Shown here: positions 1-12,534 of the stretch, in pieces
How positions within the stretch are numbered: position 1 is the stretch's first letter
How the letters are laid out: every line of letters starts with the position of its first letter
Source: Climacium dendroides
Lineage: Eukaryota > Streptophyta > Bryopsida > Hypnales > Climaciaceae
Reading direction: 5' to 3'
Assembly (NCBI GenBank): GCA_950106755.1
Contig: OX467091.1
Location: 14,091,538-14,155,537, forward strand
DNA length: 64,000 nt
Notes under the pieces: model-generated
Databases searched by the model: none
What the model was told of the DNA's origin: nothing
The model's input: the letters and a program-made list of their open reading frames with translations, nothing else
Made by a program: the position numbers and the translations under genes

Positions 1-751
1 TCGCAGAAAAGATAAGGAACGCTTGGCCAACCATGAACAATAGCGGGCGGTCACAGGCTTCGGAGCCCACTGGAGTAAACATGCACTCTACGTGGACGCA
101 TCCTGGCCGTAGATCCATTATGGTGGAAATGCTTTTGGCCGTTGGATTTGCCACGTAGGTGATGAGATTTATTACCATAAACACTCTTAGGCGTTGGATT
201 TGCCACATAGGCAACAAATTTCATAGGTGGCACTCTACAGCTTTGCAATAGCTACTTTCTATTTTAATTAGTTTAGAAGTATTTTAAACACTAAACGTCT
301 AGATTCATCTCCAAATTTGATGATTTGAGAAAAAAAACATTATAAGCTATGATTTGAAAGAATATTTTGGAATTGGTAAATAAATGAAAGGTGTAGATTT
401 TGATTTTTAAATTTTATCTGTACGGTTAGATCTTCTAATGCTATCACCAATCATTTTTTATAAAAAAAAAATTTAAAAATTCAAAATTCCTTTTAAATTC
501 AATTATAAGTAAAATATTATTATTTTTTGCTTATCTAGTTTTGAACTAAAAGTCAATGCAAATTGACCACTTGACATATTTCCACATTTGTAATTTTAGA
601 ATTGTATAATATATACTAATAACACCAAATCCAACGGATGGATAGGACAAGAACTTGATAAAGTTTCACCAAAATTTAGGATGACTTTCATCCAAGTAGG
701 AATGAGACAAAAACAAGGATTTGAAAATTCATCGTCTAAAAAATGGATGTT

Positions 752-778
752 GGGTTTAGGGTTTAGGGTTTAGGGTTT
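752..778 (+). repeat. Interstitial telomere-like repeat (TTTAGGG)n
   Basis: Three full GGGTTTA heptamers and a partial fourth occur without interruption. This is the Arabidopsis-type telomere unit, common in land plants, in the middle of AT-rich DNA. It is too short to be a functional telomere. Short interstitial tracts of this kind usually mark an old break repair or a promoter telo-box. Confidence 0.8.
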
Positions 779-1446
779 CAATTTTTTCCACATATTGGCT
801 TTAATCTTTTTACAGAAATTTCACTTCCTATAATTTTGAGAAATTGGTCATCAAGTAGGGTTTTCTCTTCAAGATTCAAGTATTAGATTGGATGAATGAA
901 AAGTTTGCTACTCTAAACAAAGTTTCATAACCTTGTGTCCATTCTCTAAAAAATAGACCTTGGCATGCTGAAGGGTTGAAGCGGGATTCTAGAAAATTGA
1001 ACCATTTATTTACTGAAATTCAAGGTAATTATCCTTTGAAAAAAAATAAAACTCAATACATTTCTTCTAAAATATTAGTTTAGGATCAAATTTAAAAACT
1101 CTTTTTTTATGCTCTTCAAAAAATCATGGTGTATTCATATCCTAATCCCCTAAAAAAAAACTTTTGAGATCAAAATCTCATTAGGAACAAAAAAATTTAT
1201 GATAGGAATTATGTTGAATTTTTTACTTGTGCGATTTTATGGGGAATCGCCTTCCAAGTATGGGCCTTTACATCGATAGAAGCTATTGTGAGGATGTTTA
1301 GATATGATATTATTACATACTAAAATCAATATCAATATTTAAAACTACGAAAATCAAAGGGAATGATATTATTAGGCTAGATATGATATTATTGCATAAC
1401 AAAATTAATTTCAATACTAGGATATTCGAAAACTAATATTTTGCAT

Positions 1447-1480
1447 CTAAACCCTACGTAGCGGAGCGAGTAGGGTTTAG
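1447..1480. repeat. Perfect 11-bp inverted repeat (telo-box-like arms)
   Basis: CTAAACCCTAC (1447-1457) and GTAGGGTTTAG (1470-1480) are exact reverse complements around a GC-rich 12-base loop. Each arm contains the telo-box core AAACCCTA. The patch just downstream (1480-1520) is unusually GC-rich for this region. No gene is recognisable next to it. Confidence 0.6.
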
Positions 1481-2643
1481 GCCTGGAGTGGAGCGCCGTC
1501 AGGCGCGTAGCTTTAGAATTCAAGTGCTTTGTGTCGTGTAGGGTTCAGCGGGAGGGTTTTAGGGGTTCATTTTCATTGTCCTTTTGGGATTTATGGATCA
1601 TATTCCAATAAATACTTCAAATACCTTATTTCTCTCCATCCATTAGCATATAGGTGTAAAGGTTCATGTGTGCTTTCAACAACATTGAACAATATAATAA
1701 ATGTGGTTAGAGTTCAAGGGTCAAACTAACTCCAAATGCTGTAAATAGGTGTAATGCAAATTCATTTTTTTCATTCATTGGGTTTAGGATTTATTAGGAA
1801 AAATTGAAGGGTTTAGGCTTTAGGAGATCCAATTGCATTTTATTATTGGACATGCCTAGGAACATTGACATCAAGGCATCTAGTGGGTCAAAATATAGGG
1901 GACTCTAAACCAAGTTCATTATTGTTCGGGTGCCACTATATCATAGCCAATTCCTACTCAAAACCAGGGGATTGGTGTTTAGAGGGAATTTTATCCCTTG
2001 AAACACATGGGAATTTCAATTGCATGCTTAAAAAGTATCTGCAACCAAGCTAGGAATGAAAAGGCTACATATGGCATTTTTTCCCAAATCCTTTCTAAAT
2101 AATTGAAAATTGAAAAAAAAAAAATAGAAACACCAAATACGGCAAAGAGTAGGGTTCATGGATCCAAAGACATCCAAATTCTGACAAACAATTGGACGCC
2201 TCCAATCAATTGCCCAACCATCATCCAATTTGTAAAACAATATTCATGTAAACTTGATTGGAGGCAACTACCTAATATGCTATAGTACGTTCAAGACATC
2301 TTGATGAGAGCTTCATGTCTTGGATTCATACGCCAAATCATCAAGGATTTCTAATAGTGTTGGGTTCAACCTGTATCCAAAAACCCTTTTGACAACGATT
2401 AAACAGTCTACAAACTATGACGGCCTCAGTCGCCCGATCCTATGCCATGCACAGCTAGTCCCACTCTGCTAAAAATCAATGAATGCACAACGAACTCAAT
2501 GCTGATGAAAAGTCAGGCAATGTGCAGGATTTAGGCAAGCCTTCTTCAAGTCAAAATTGATCGACAAACGTCTTATAGCATAGGAAAAGCATTGCATACA
2601 ACCACAAAGCGGAAACAGTCTATTCGGACCCTAAGTTGTCACA

Positions 2644-2812
2644 GTGGACGGACGGTCCGTCCGTCCCATCCGGTTTGTTCGTCCGTCCGGGATGTCCGAT
2701 GACCCCAACCCGCCCAATGTGACAACCTAGGAATTATCATTGTGGACGGACGGTCCGTCCGTCCCGTCCGAGACGTCCGATGACCCCAACCCGTCTGATG
2801 TGACAATATTGC
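2644..2812. repeat. GC-rich duplicated hairpin repeat
   Basis: Two copies of one unit start at 2644 and 2742. Each opens with GTGGACGGACGGTCCGTCC, in which GGACGGA and TCCGTCC form a 7-bp stem around CGG. Each closes with GTCCGATGACCCCAACCC followed by a TGTGACAA block. The second copy lacks about 16 bp in its middle. The unit is far more GC-rich than its flanks. Confidence 0.7.
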
Positions 2813-2869
2813 CACGCCCCGGCCCCATTTGTTATATCTATTGGTGTAACCTTCTTGACAATCACCTTA

Positions 2870-3776
2870 TTCTCTCCATCTTCCTCTTCCCGTGCCGGCC
2901 CCCTACTAACCTGAGCTTTCTGGCGCAATCCTCCCCTTGTGCCTTCTTGGACGTGTACTCCGGAGAGGCAAACTCACGTTGTGATTGGAACCGCTAATGT
3001 GATTGGGAGTTGGAAGGCACCAGTGCCTACGATATCGACTTCACGTGTTACAGAACCTTCTGTGCAACCACGTTCAAGCCTCCTCTCTTACTTGTCAATC
3101 CTATACGCACCACCTCATAGATTCTTTTTTGCTCTTCCAACACCTTGTGCAAGTTGGTGTGCTCCTCCCTCCCCTCCTGCAAGGCCGCCTCCATCCGGTC
3201 CAACTTCTCGACGCCCAAGGTTTAATCTCCTCCCTCTGCCAAGGTGGCCATTCCCCCGCGTCTAGCTGCATTATACATCATCCGCTCCACTGCGGACGGA
3301 CCAAATAGCTCCCACACGATTGCTAGGAAGTTTGACAACAAAGACCTAGCCTAGTCGTCTCGTTCTTGGGTAGATTCCTCCGCCTGGAAACTCAACAATT
3401 GCCCCAACAAAATATCCATGTAGAGATCCAACTACCCTTTCCGCAAGGGCAATTGCGAGTGGCGGCCAAAGCCCCACAACTGGACCTCATCCAACACGTG
3501 ACCTCCGTTCACCAAAGAGCCACCGAGACACTCCACCCACTTCATGGCCTCGAACAAGTCAACAAAGCAATGACATTGCTCCACCATGTTGGTGAGCAAA
3601 TGAGCAACACACATCTGAGCCAGTCGTTGAACTTCCAAAGGAAATTCAAGCTGGAAGTTGTTGTACACAGTACGGACTACATTCGGCCCAGACGAGTGCC
3701 GGAGTAGGAACTCCCAATACTAAACCTCCAGAAATTTAGAACCCGAGGCTCCTGCTCCTACGGGAAAGGAATCCAT
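2870..3776 (-). pseudogene. Decayed open reading frame, about 300 codons, many in-frame stops
   Basis: Reading from an ATG at 3774-3776 on the minus strand, one frame runs for about 900 bases. It is interrupted by eight stop codons (TAG, TAA and one TGA) but by no obvious frameshift. The longest stop-free piece is 3432-3668 plus its upstream extension, with coherent protein-like sequence such as VYNNFQLEFPLEVQRLAQM. A later part (about 3100-3200) is charged and looks like a coiled coil (KLDRMEAALQEG, KVLEEQKRIYEVV). Several stops sit where one C-to-T change would restore CAG or CAA, as expected from methylcytosine decay. The stretch is GC-richer than its surroundings. I do not recognise the family. 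A transposon-derived protein is the likeliest source, given the neighbouring copia element. Confidence 0.55.
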
Positions 3777-6700
3777 GTCGTAAAATCAACTCAAGAAGCT
3801 GCAAATGAATTCACAAAGTTCGAGAAACAACTGCGAGCACAGAAAAAGGAGCAATCGCATCAAAATGTTGGGTGCCTCGTAATCATCAACAAAGCTCTAG
3901 TTTAAAAGGGAAGTTCGGTGCGGGGCAACTACCAATTTCATTCGAAAGGTTTGCATCGAGTTGGTTTCGAGGGTATAGCCCAAGTTCACAAAGTAAAAGT
4001 TTAGTTGCACTCTAGTTCACAATCAAAAGTTCGGTCTTTCACCAATTTCTGCTATACTTGCCTAGCAGTATAAAAACATAAAATTTGATAATCACTCAAA
4101 TCTCATGTCTCTATTACTTCTTGTTGAAGAGCAAAATGAGATCCTTTTGCGCAATTAGAACTACAGTTCCTGAATCTCATGCTGTTAAGGTTTCTAATGT
4201 CAAACCTAAGACACACAAAAATTTAAAAAACATCGTTATAAACAGTCTAGTAGTCATAGTCATGCGCACAAGAAGAATACCAATTTTTTTTTCCACAACC
4301 AAGGTAAGTGTCAGTCAGAGACACGTACTTACCACAAATGTAGTAGAGTTGGTCATTTGACAAATGTTTGCCATACATCAAACTATTTTGTCAAGATATT
4401 TTAAGAAAATAAGAAATTTTAAGCTTAGGGTCGTGAAGCTTATATCATGGATGCTTTTATGGACCCGTTTGAAACTGAAGATTTTAAAACACATGTTACT
4501 AAGGATACCTCCACTGATGAGTCTTGTGATGTGCTCCTTGACTCTATAACTACACATACTATCTTACATGATAAACAATTTTTTGATGTTAATAATCTTT
4601 CCACTTGACAAACCAAAAATTTAATGACTATAGCTAGATCAAATGTGTTTCATTTCCAGGAGGGACCTGCAAAGGTAATTTTGCTTAAGGGGACTACCAT
4701 AATATGCATGTGTGTTATATTTTCTTCCTTTGTGCCTCGAAGCCTAATCAACTATCAAGATATCCGCACCAATGGTTTTCATCTCTCGGCCAAAAATCTA
4801 GATAGACAAGAAACTCTGGTTTTTGTACAAAACAATAAATTAGTGGAAACAACCTTTGTTACAGCTAGTGGCTTATATTAGATTTCAATTCGACCACCAT
4901 TTATATCTAATTTTGTTTTATCTTCTAAAGATAATAAAATTTCACTGTGGCATAGAAGACTAGGTCATCCAGGCTCCACTTTATTTCGAAAAATTCTTCC
5001 ATGTGTTCTTGGTCATAATTTACAGTCAACTGATATAAATTCAATGATACTATATCAAGCATGTGTACAAGGCAAACTGATTGCCAGACCATCTATATGG
5101 AAACTGTCAAGTGAATTACTACCAATGTTTTCAAGACTGCATGGTGATATTTGTGGTCCTATAACACCTATGTTTGAACCATTTCGATATTTTTTATTTT
5201 GGTTGATGCATCAAATAAACAATCTCATGTTTCATTACTATCAACTAAAAATTTGGCTTTTGCCAATTTATTTTCGATGTTTATCCAGTTCAAAACTCAT
5301 TTTCCTGATTACTCAATTAAAACGCTTCGGATGGATAATGTCCAAGAATTTTGATCCAAATCTTTCGAAGATTATTGTATTGTAGTTGGAATTGATTTAA
5401 CATATTTAGTTCCGTATGGACATGTTCAAAATAAATTGGTAGAATCTTTCATCAAGTGAATCCAACTTATTACAAGGCCTTTGCTTTTACATGCAAATTT
5501 ACTCGCATACGTGTGCGGACATGCTGCAACTTTAATTTGACTTTGTCCTTCATTTGTGAAGATTGTTTTTTCACAAGAACTTTCTTTAGGACGTGTTTCT
5601 AATGTATCTCATTTGCGAATATTTGGATGCCGTATTCAGGTTCCAATTGCAGAACCTCAATGTCATACTATTGGCGCTCATCGCTAAAAAGGCATCTACG
5701 TTGGATTTGACTTTCCCAACATTATTCGTTATATTAACTCTTCTACTGATATATTATTTCGTGCGCATTTCGCTAACTGTTGATTTGAAGAAGACGTATT
5801 TCCATCTTTGAAAGGAACAACATCTATTCAAGGCACTTTTACTAGTCTTACTTTTCAAGCACTTTCAACATTTACATCAAATTTTAATTCACAAACATCT
5901 TTGACCGAAAACGAAGTTGCTAAAATTTTGTATTTGCAAAAGATTGCAGATTAAACACTTGATGGATTCAATGATGCACCAAGAATCCCTAAAACTTCAT
6001 TGAATGAAACTCAGAATCTTCCTGCACAAGTTTTTGTACCAGAAACTACAACTATTCTTATTCCTCAATCTATAGGCAAACGGACTTGTGCATCAGATAA
6101 ACAACCACGCAAACACAAGGCAATCTTTGATGCTACTAATTCTTTTCTACCTACAACAACCACTGCTAATTTTATTCATCCATCTACTTCTAAAGAAGAA
6201 ATGTCTTAGTTGAATACAAAATTATCAGTGATGTATTGCGATATTGGTCACATATGGGACAGAGCAAGTATTAACATAGATGAACCATTCATTTCTATAA
6301 TTGTAGAAAATCTTTTTTACAAGAAAGATGATCCCGAACCGCATATTATTGAAGATGTGATGAATCGCTCTGATTGGCTCAAGTGGAAAGCTGTTATTGA
6401 AAAGGAATATGATTTTTTGCGAAAGAGACAAATCTTTGGACCTATCGTGAATAATCTCAATTCACGACCTCTTGAATACAAACTAGTCTTTATACGCAAA
6501 CAAAATGACAAAAGTCAAATTAATCGCTACAAATTTTGTGACTCACTTCATACTAGTATATATATGAGAGTCCCACCTGGCCTTAAATCTATAAATCTAA
6601 GTGCAACTATTCCAAACAAATATTGTGGCGTTAAATTACAATGTGCACCATATGGTCTCAAATAATCTGAACACATGTGGTATCAACGCCTAAGACAACT

Positions 6701-8004
6701 TCTTATTGTAAATCATTTTATTAATGTTGCATTGTTTCCATGTCTCTTTATCAAATGCAATAAAGATGATTTCGTCATCATTGTTGTTTATGTTGATGAC
6801 TTGAACCTTATAAGTACCAAATTCTGCATGTATTGTAGTTACTTAGCTTCTCGTTTGTGAATTTGAAATGAAGGTACTTGGCAAAACTACTTTTTGTATT
6901 GGTTTACAAGTTTTTCATTTGAAAGATTGTAACATTTTTCTTTCTCAAACGACATATATCAACCAAATCTTTAAAAGATTCAACATGCTCGATGCATATC
7001 CTCTATCGTCACCTATGGTAGGTTGGAGTTCTAAGGGTGAAAATCCTTACCGTCCTTGCGAAGAAGAGGAGGAAACATTGAGTGAAAACTATCCATACCT
7101 CGCTGCAGTCGGAGCACTTTTATATTTAGCTATATCTACAAGATCTGATATTGCATTTGCAGTTAGTGTTCTTGTAAGACATAGTGCTCGTCCTATACTT
7201 TGACATTGGAATAGCATCAAACACATTTTCCATTATTTAAAAGGAACTGAAGATTTGAGACTACACTATATTCGATCGCTAAATTCAACATTGGTTGGAT
7301 ATGTTGATGCTGAATATAAATTAGCAACTTGCAACATTCAAATCTAAGACAGGCTATGTTTTTTTGCGACATGGAGCTACAATATCTTGAAAACAGTAAA
7401 GCAAACAACCACTGCAACATTATCTAATCATGCAAAAATTATTGCTTTGCATAAAGCATCTCGAAAGTACATCTAGTTAAGATCGATTGACAAGTTCATT
7501 CAAACAAATTGTAGATTATTTTATGATAATTCTCCAACTATATTATACAAAAATAATAATGCTTGTATTACTCAAATGCAAGCAGGTTTTATTAAAGGTG
7601 ATCACACGAAGCATATTAATCTAAAATATTTTACTTATACTAATGATTTAATTACAAACAAAGTACTTAAAATTAAGAAAATTGCATCAGCAGATAATTT
7701 TGCTGATCTTTTTATTAAGGCTCTTCCATCATCTACTCATCGTTGACTTGTCCATGACATTGGAATGTAGCGACTTAGTATTTTGGAACAAGAAATTCAA
7801 TAGATTTTCATTATGAAATTTATTGACCCTTTTGATATCCTTCCATGGATTTTCCCACTGGGTTTTACTATAAGAATGGATTGATAAAGGAATTGTATTC
7901 TTTTTTCCTTCATCTGTGGTTTTATCCTTCAATATAACCAAGGTTTTTCAGATAAGGTTTTAATGAGGCAACAACCGTAAACTTTTAAGATTACAGAAAT
8001 TTTC

Positions 8005-8356
8005 AGATAAAAAAAGGTGGGGTCGTGGTAAGAACTATGATTTGGGGTTCAATTCTGGAGCTTGTTAACCATTTTGAAGTGTCATGCATCTTGTCACATT
8101 ACAGCTTATAGGTGGGATAGCAGGTCGACTGTTATTCTTGCTTCACTAGTATACCAAGCCACAAGTTTCCTAAACTAGTCAATGAGGTTGACGAGGATCG
8201 AACCACAAACCGGTCGGTTGACCACCGACATATGAAACCAGCCGACCAAGTTCACAACTTGGCGATTGTATTCGGCATTCAATTGATTTTATTGCCTTCA
8301 TCGACCAGTCCATATGATTTTATTATTTTATCCTTATTATGTTGAGCGAGAAAGAG
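8005..8356. repeat. Copia 3' untranslated segment, shared with 63285-63655
   Basis: This segment opens with an A-run then GGTGGGGTCGTGG and is clearly similar over its whole length to 63285-63655. On the minus strand both copies carry a tRNA B-box-like string (GGTTCGATCCTCG here). It may be the copia 3' untranslated region or an older SINE nested in it. The A-run in front would be the T-tail of such a SINE read on the minus strand. Confidence 0.5.
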
Positions 8357-8573
8357 TGTTAAAAAATGTAGTATGAACGTTCCCCATGATGCATGGTGAA
8401 TTAGTCAACAAAGTAGTTGATGGTATTTTTTAGCCAATATGGAGAGAGTATTATTGATCGTCTCTCTCCTTTTATATATACTTTCATTCTTCAATGTTAA
8501 TGGATGTATTTTTTCTCTTGCATACTTTGGTATTTTATTTTTTGAGTTTTTATTTTGTTTCTTATTCTCAACA
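8357..8573 (+). repeat. Probable 3' LTR of the copia element
   Basis: The segment begins TGTT and ends AACA, the usual inverted LTR ends. It follows a purine-rich tract (GAGCGAGAAAGAG) in the polypurine-tract position and contains TATATATA at about 8473. At 217 bp it is a normal short copia LTR. It lies about 600 bp after the RNase H end. With no 5' partner in the window the boundaries are inferred from sequence signatures only. Confidence 0.55.
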
Positions 8574-11500
8574 AATTCAATGGAGTAGAAAACACTACAA
8601 CATCTGAGAATTTGAATCCGACAACAACAATGGATCTTCTATTTTATTTTATTTTTAAATTCTAGGAAGGACTAGAAGAAAGTGCAAGGATTGTAGGTTT
8701 AAGGTACCGATAGTAAGCGACTTTTTAAGAGTTGATTGCATTTGGTGAAACTCCTTCAAACAATTTTCACTAAATTTTTATAGGAAGAAAAAATGGAATT
8801 GACATTTAACCCACATTGTTTCATATTTTTTTTTACCTTTGTGGAATTGGTTGTAAATTTTTTAAATTGAAATGTAGTGGTTAGTGAAAGCAACCACCTT
8901 TTGAAATATCCATTGTTGGTATGTTGAAGAAAGCAAATTGTACTTTTGTGTTAAAGGTTCTTTTTAGAGCATAGTCGCTTTTAGAGCACTCTAGACTAGT
9001 CGGTACAGTAATTGATGGGATGAACATTTTGTAAAAATGGCCAATGTAACCACATGTAAAACTCTTCTCAAAAATTATGTGATCATTTAATAGGACTTGA
9101 CATTTTTGGGCACATAGAAAGAGCCAAATATAAGTGGCACAATGAATTTTAGGAGTAAAGGGTGCAAGAGACTCTAAGGTAACATCACCTAATTATAACC
9201 TTTTTGTAAAACTGTCCCCTCTAGATTCTTGCCTAAAATGTATAGTCTACAAGCATAAGAATCTAGGTTTATCCATTTTAATTTTAGGTTTATCTATTTT
9301 TAGTTTATTCATATGAAGTCTAACAAATGCATCTAAATGAATTCAAAATATCCTTAGAACTACCAACTAAAGACCCAACAAAAGCTTTCAAAATTTAATA
9401 ATGCAAACCATTCTCAAAACTATAATTGGACACATTTAGATGTTGTAGCATTAAAAATTATTTAGAGCACTTTCAATTTCATAATAACAATATACACCAA
9501 GAAGAGATATTTATTTTGTGAAACGCTTGTCCAAGCAAGACGTTAAACTAAATAAGGATTTACCAAAATGCTCCCCTTACAAAGTCATACTTTGTCAATA
9601 CCATGCGAAGATACACTCATCAAAAAAAGCTACAAGTTCCACATTATTGTCACCTATCTAATGTTCACAATTTTGGCTATTGTATTTTTCATCTACAAAT
9701 AGGAGTAACATTTTTGTAGGGAACAATTTAACTTCTAAATACCTTACTTCATCACTTGATTTGAAATTATATAAAGGTATAAAACAACAACTTCAATATT
9801 TTGGTATCAATTTATTCACGAGAGAGATGTAGATTTGGAATTATAAATTATATTTTGTATGGTTACATTTATAATTTATATTACAAATATCTTTAAATAT
9901 CATTCAAATTTTAAACCAATTAAATAATATCATTTGATGTGGTAGTATCCATGCCACACCATCAAATTATGTGTGCTTTAGATATTTAACCATGACAAAA
10001 CTCCTCACCTTAAGAACATGTAAAGAACTCAGAGCCCTCTCAAAGCTTCATTTTCTTTATAATGAATAATACTTACTTCATATTTGCTTATTGTGCACCT
10101 TTAAGGCTAGGAGGAGCCTAAGAGACATTTAATTCTATGTAGTAGAGCAAAGTTCTATAGTAGTCTCTTATCTTATCCTCTAAATAAAATTAATCTTTTA
10201 AAAAATAAAAATTGTGGAATTCATTCCTAAATGTTGCCTTTTGAATTATAAAAGCTTTTTGACAATGTTACAAATTTCTAGCATGCTCTTTGTAGAATAA
10301 TAGTAAAAAAACATTCTTGGCATCAACATTTTTCAAGTGTTATTCAACACAAGAATCAAATAAAATTTGAATGGACGGGCAATGCATCCTCCAAGAAAAT
10401 GGATTTTGAAGTACTTAGGGGGTAGAAAATTCTTATTCTAACATTAAAAAATGGCATTAATAAGAAAATCAAGCCCTACCTTCATAATTATTGGTTAGGT
10501 ATAGAATACTTTATAATTGTTAGACTCTTTACTCCAAAAGGGTATGTCATATAATTATCATATTATTGTAGATTGACATGTCCAATATGAGGGTATGCAT
10601 ATAGTTGTTTAAAATGTTTGATGGTGATAGTTATTCTTCCTCATTTATTGTGTATTTTTCTTTAAGCAATATCAACATGCAAAAATAAACATAAACACTA
10701 TACCAAAAGTTGGTAAAAAAGAACCACAACCAATTTTGACTTTGATTCTTTCTTTACTAATTTTTGGTGTAGTGATGTGCCATAAAGCAATATAGGTCAT
10801 TGTATATGACTTAGCTATTAAAATCAACATTTCATATTGAATATTTAATTTAAGTAGAAAAATAATTTGTTAAATGCTAAATATAGGAATATTCCTTCAA
10901 AAAACTTATTTTAATCATGCAAAAGAATTGAAAATATAATTTTCTAATATTTTGGCATCTTTTTTTTAATTGTTTTTTGCCAACTCTAATAGCCAAATAC
11001 AATATCTATGGCTATTAACTTTTTTAAATTGCAATTAATTCAAAATTTTATAATTTTGTGCTATAGAGGTGAGCTTTAGCTATTGAAATACTTGTGCACT
11101 TGTGAAAATTTATTTTTTTTAAATATCCTAACGATGAAAACATAGAGTCAATCATTTAAAATATGTGGAAAATTTTCAAAATCTTTGACTTTTGCAAATT
11201 GCAAGTTTATTATAGCATTTTAAGTTTAAAGATTTTTTTTAAAAATTGCCCCTAGTGTAGATAACAGCATTTGACTCTTTGGGGAGTGTAATTTTAGAAT
11301 TAGAACCAGAACTAATTTTGGGGGAGACAATTTCATGCCATATTATATTGAGTTACATACATGCCAAATTTTGATGAGTGCCCCAAAGAGGCCTGAATTG
11401 TCGAATCTTTCATGCACTATAACTTTTCACCAGTATATCTAAGGTAAACTAGCCTATTGTGGTCAGAATGAGGAGTTTGGCATCATCTTGTTGCTGAAAT

Positions 11501-11874
11501 TTTTCAATTTTTTTCTTACATTAGTACAATTGTGAGAAACAGCAAGTGCAATTGAAATTAAGTTTTTTTTGACAAAGTATGAATTTGTCAGAAATTTCTG
11601 AAGCATTGAGCCCAAAAGAGTCTGTAGACTACCTTAAGACCAACAAAATCTGAATCTGTAATGCTCATCTCACTGCCTAACACAGTCAAAATATTTTCTA
11701 TTACAAAAGGCCAAAAAAGTCAATTTTTGCAATGGACTTCACACTGACCATTGCTGGCATGTAAGACATGCATTGTTGTCCACATCCCACATCCTGAAAA
11801 AAACCCACAATGGGTCATTTCTTAGGCAACCACAATGGGTCATTTGACCACAATGGACTGTCGGGTATATACCA
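8574..11874. other. AT-rich intergenic DNA
   Basis: No gene or recognisable element was found. Open frames stay near chance length. A short palindromic motif (ATTTGATGTGGTAG facing CCACACCATCAAAT) at about 9929-9972 recurs in altered form at 23678-23722. A CCACAATGGGTCATTT phrase is repeated twice at about 11805-11850. Confidence 0.55.
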
Positions 11875-12076
11875 GGTTGAATAATCAAAGTTATAAATTG
11901 CCTATAGAACCATTCAAAGAATTTTGTCATACTGTAAAATTCACTCAACTGACATTTCTTTATGCATAATTAACCAACATTTACTGTATGCGCAAAGAAA
12001 TGTCAGTTGTATTTTACATTACGCAAAATTCTGTAGATGACACAATAGGCATTTTTATAACTTTAATTATTGAACA
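11875..12076. repeat. Fold-back inverted repeat, about 200 bp
   Basis: The left arm (11875-11967) and right arm (11986-12076) are imperfect reverse complements. The innermost 20 bases (AACTGACATTTCTTTATGCA against its complement) are nearly perfect and flank an 18-base loop. The match continues outward through ATTTTACAGT and TTATAACTTTGATTATTCAA-like blocks. This is the form of a small MITE or a hairpin-RNA locus. No target duplication was identified. Confidence 0.6.
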
Positions 12077-12392
12077 CTACTGAACATTTACTTTTGGGTT
12101 ATCAATGTCAGTTGCCCAATTATTACTTTTTTTATCATAACTGTAATTTTTTCAGGAGGTAGATATTATACCACTGCTTTTGCAGGGGAAAAACACTCAT
12201 AATTTTCCTGCTTTTTGCAAATCTTGGAGACCCCACTAATTTTGATTGCCAATCATATTGAGAGCTTGTAGTTTTCTGTACCTACACAGATCATTGACCT
12301 GTAACTTAAAACTTATTCCTGTCCAACTCAAATCACTCTGCACATGCTGATGGGTGGACCTGCCTTCTCAATGAGTAAGCTTACAATGCTGA

Positions 12393-12424
12393 TGAATCAT
12401 GAATCATGAATCATGAATCATGAA
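12393..12424 (+). repeat. Heptamer microsatellite (TGAATCA)n
   Basis: About four and a half exact tandem copies of TGAATCA. It lies about 110 bp upstream of the first TTAA-bounded element. Confidence 0.85.
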
Positions 12425-12534
12425 AGCCAAGCTTGGCTGTGTGTGCAGGAAAGAGGGACCAGCTTGAATGAATGAGTGAAGAGTTTTGTTTTGATCAAGA
12501 CCTCTCACCACAAAAGTGGAGTGGATAAGCTTAA

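Larger units (their letters stand above)
1..2640. other. AT-rich non-coding stretch with small repeats
   Basis: I see no gene here. The longest open frames are 60-70 codons with no recognisable motif. A phrase reading GTTGGATTTGCCAC is repeated about 51 bp apart near 142 and 193. Two copies of an approximately 75-bp AT-rich unit lie at about 1302-1360 and 1380-1436. A telomere-like tract and a short hairpin are listed separately. The rest is low-complexity AT-rich DNA. Confidence 0.6.
4085..8573 (+). mobile_element. Ty1/copia retrotransposon, decayed, 5'-truncated
   Basis: Gag-pol domains appear in order on the plus strand in broken frames. A gag zinc-knuckle remnant (HKCSRVGHLTNVC, first Cys changed to His) lies near 4330-4375. 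A GAG-pre-integrase block (LWHRRLGHPG) is near 4950, followed by an integrase start (CVQGKL, then DICGPI) at 5060-5170. Reverse transcriptase covers about 6350-6860 with APYGLK and the catalytic YVDD. The RNase H/connection region is at 6870-7740, ending in ADNFADLFIKALPSS. Integrase before reverse transcriptase is the Ty1/copia order. Frames are broken by many stops and frameshifts, so it is dead. No matching 5' LTR was found. Between VNRYK-like and YMRVPPG blocks the usual VAR.TIR part of the reverse transcriptase is missing. Confidence 0.85.

Noticed and set aside
3366..3707. A 113-codon plus-strand open frame
   Set aside because: It is the antisense shadow of the better-supported minus-strand pseudogene frame.
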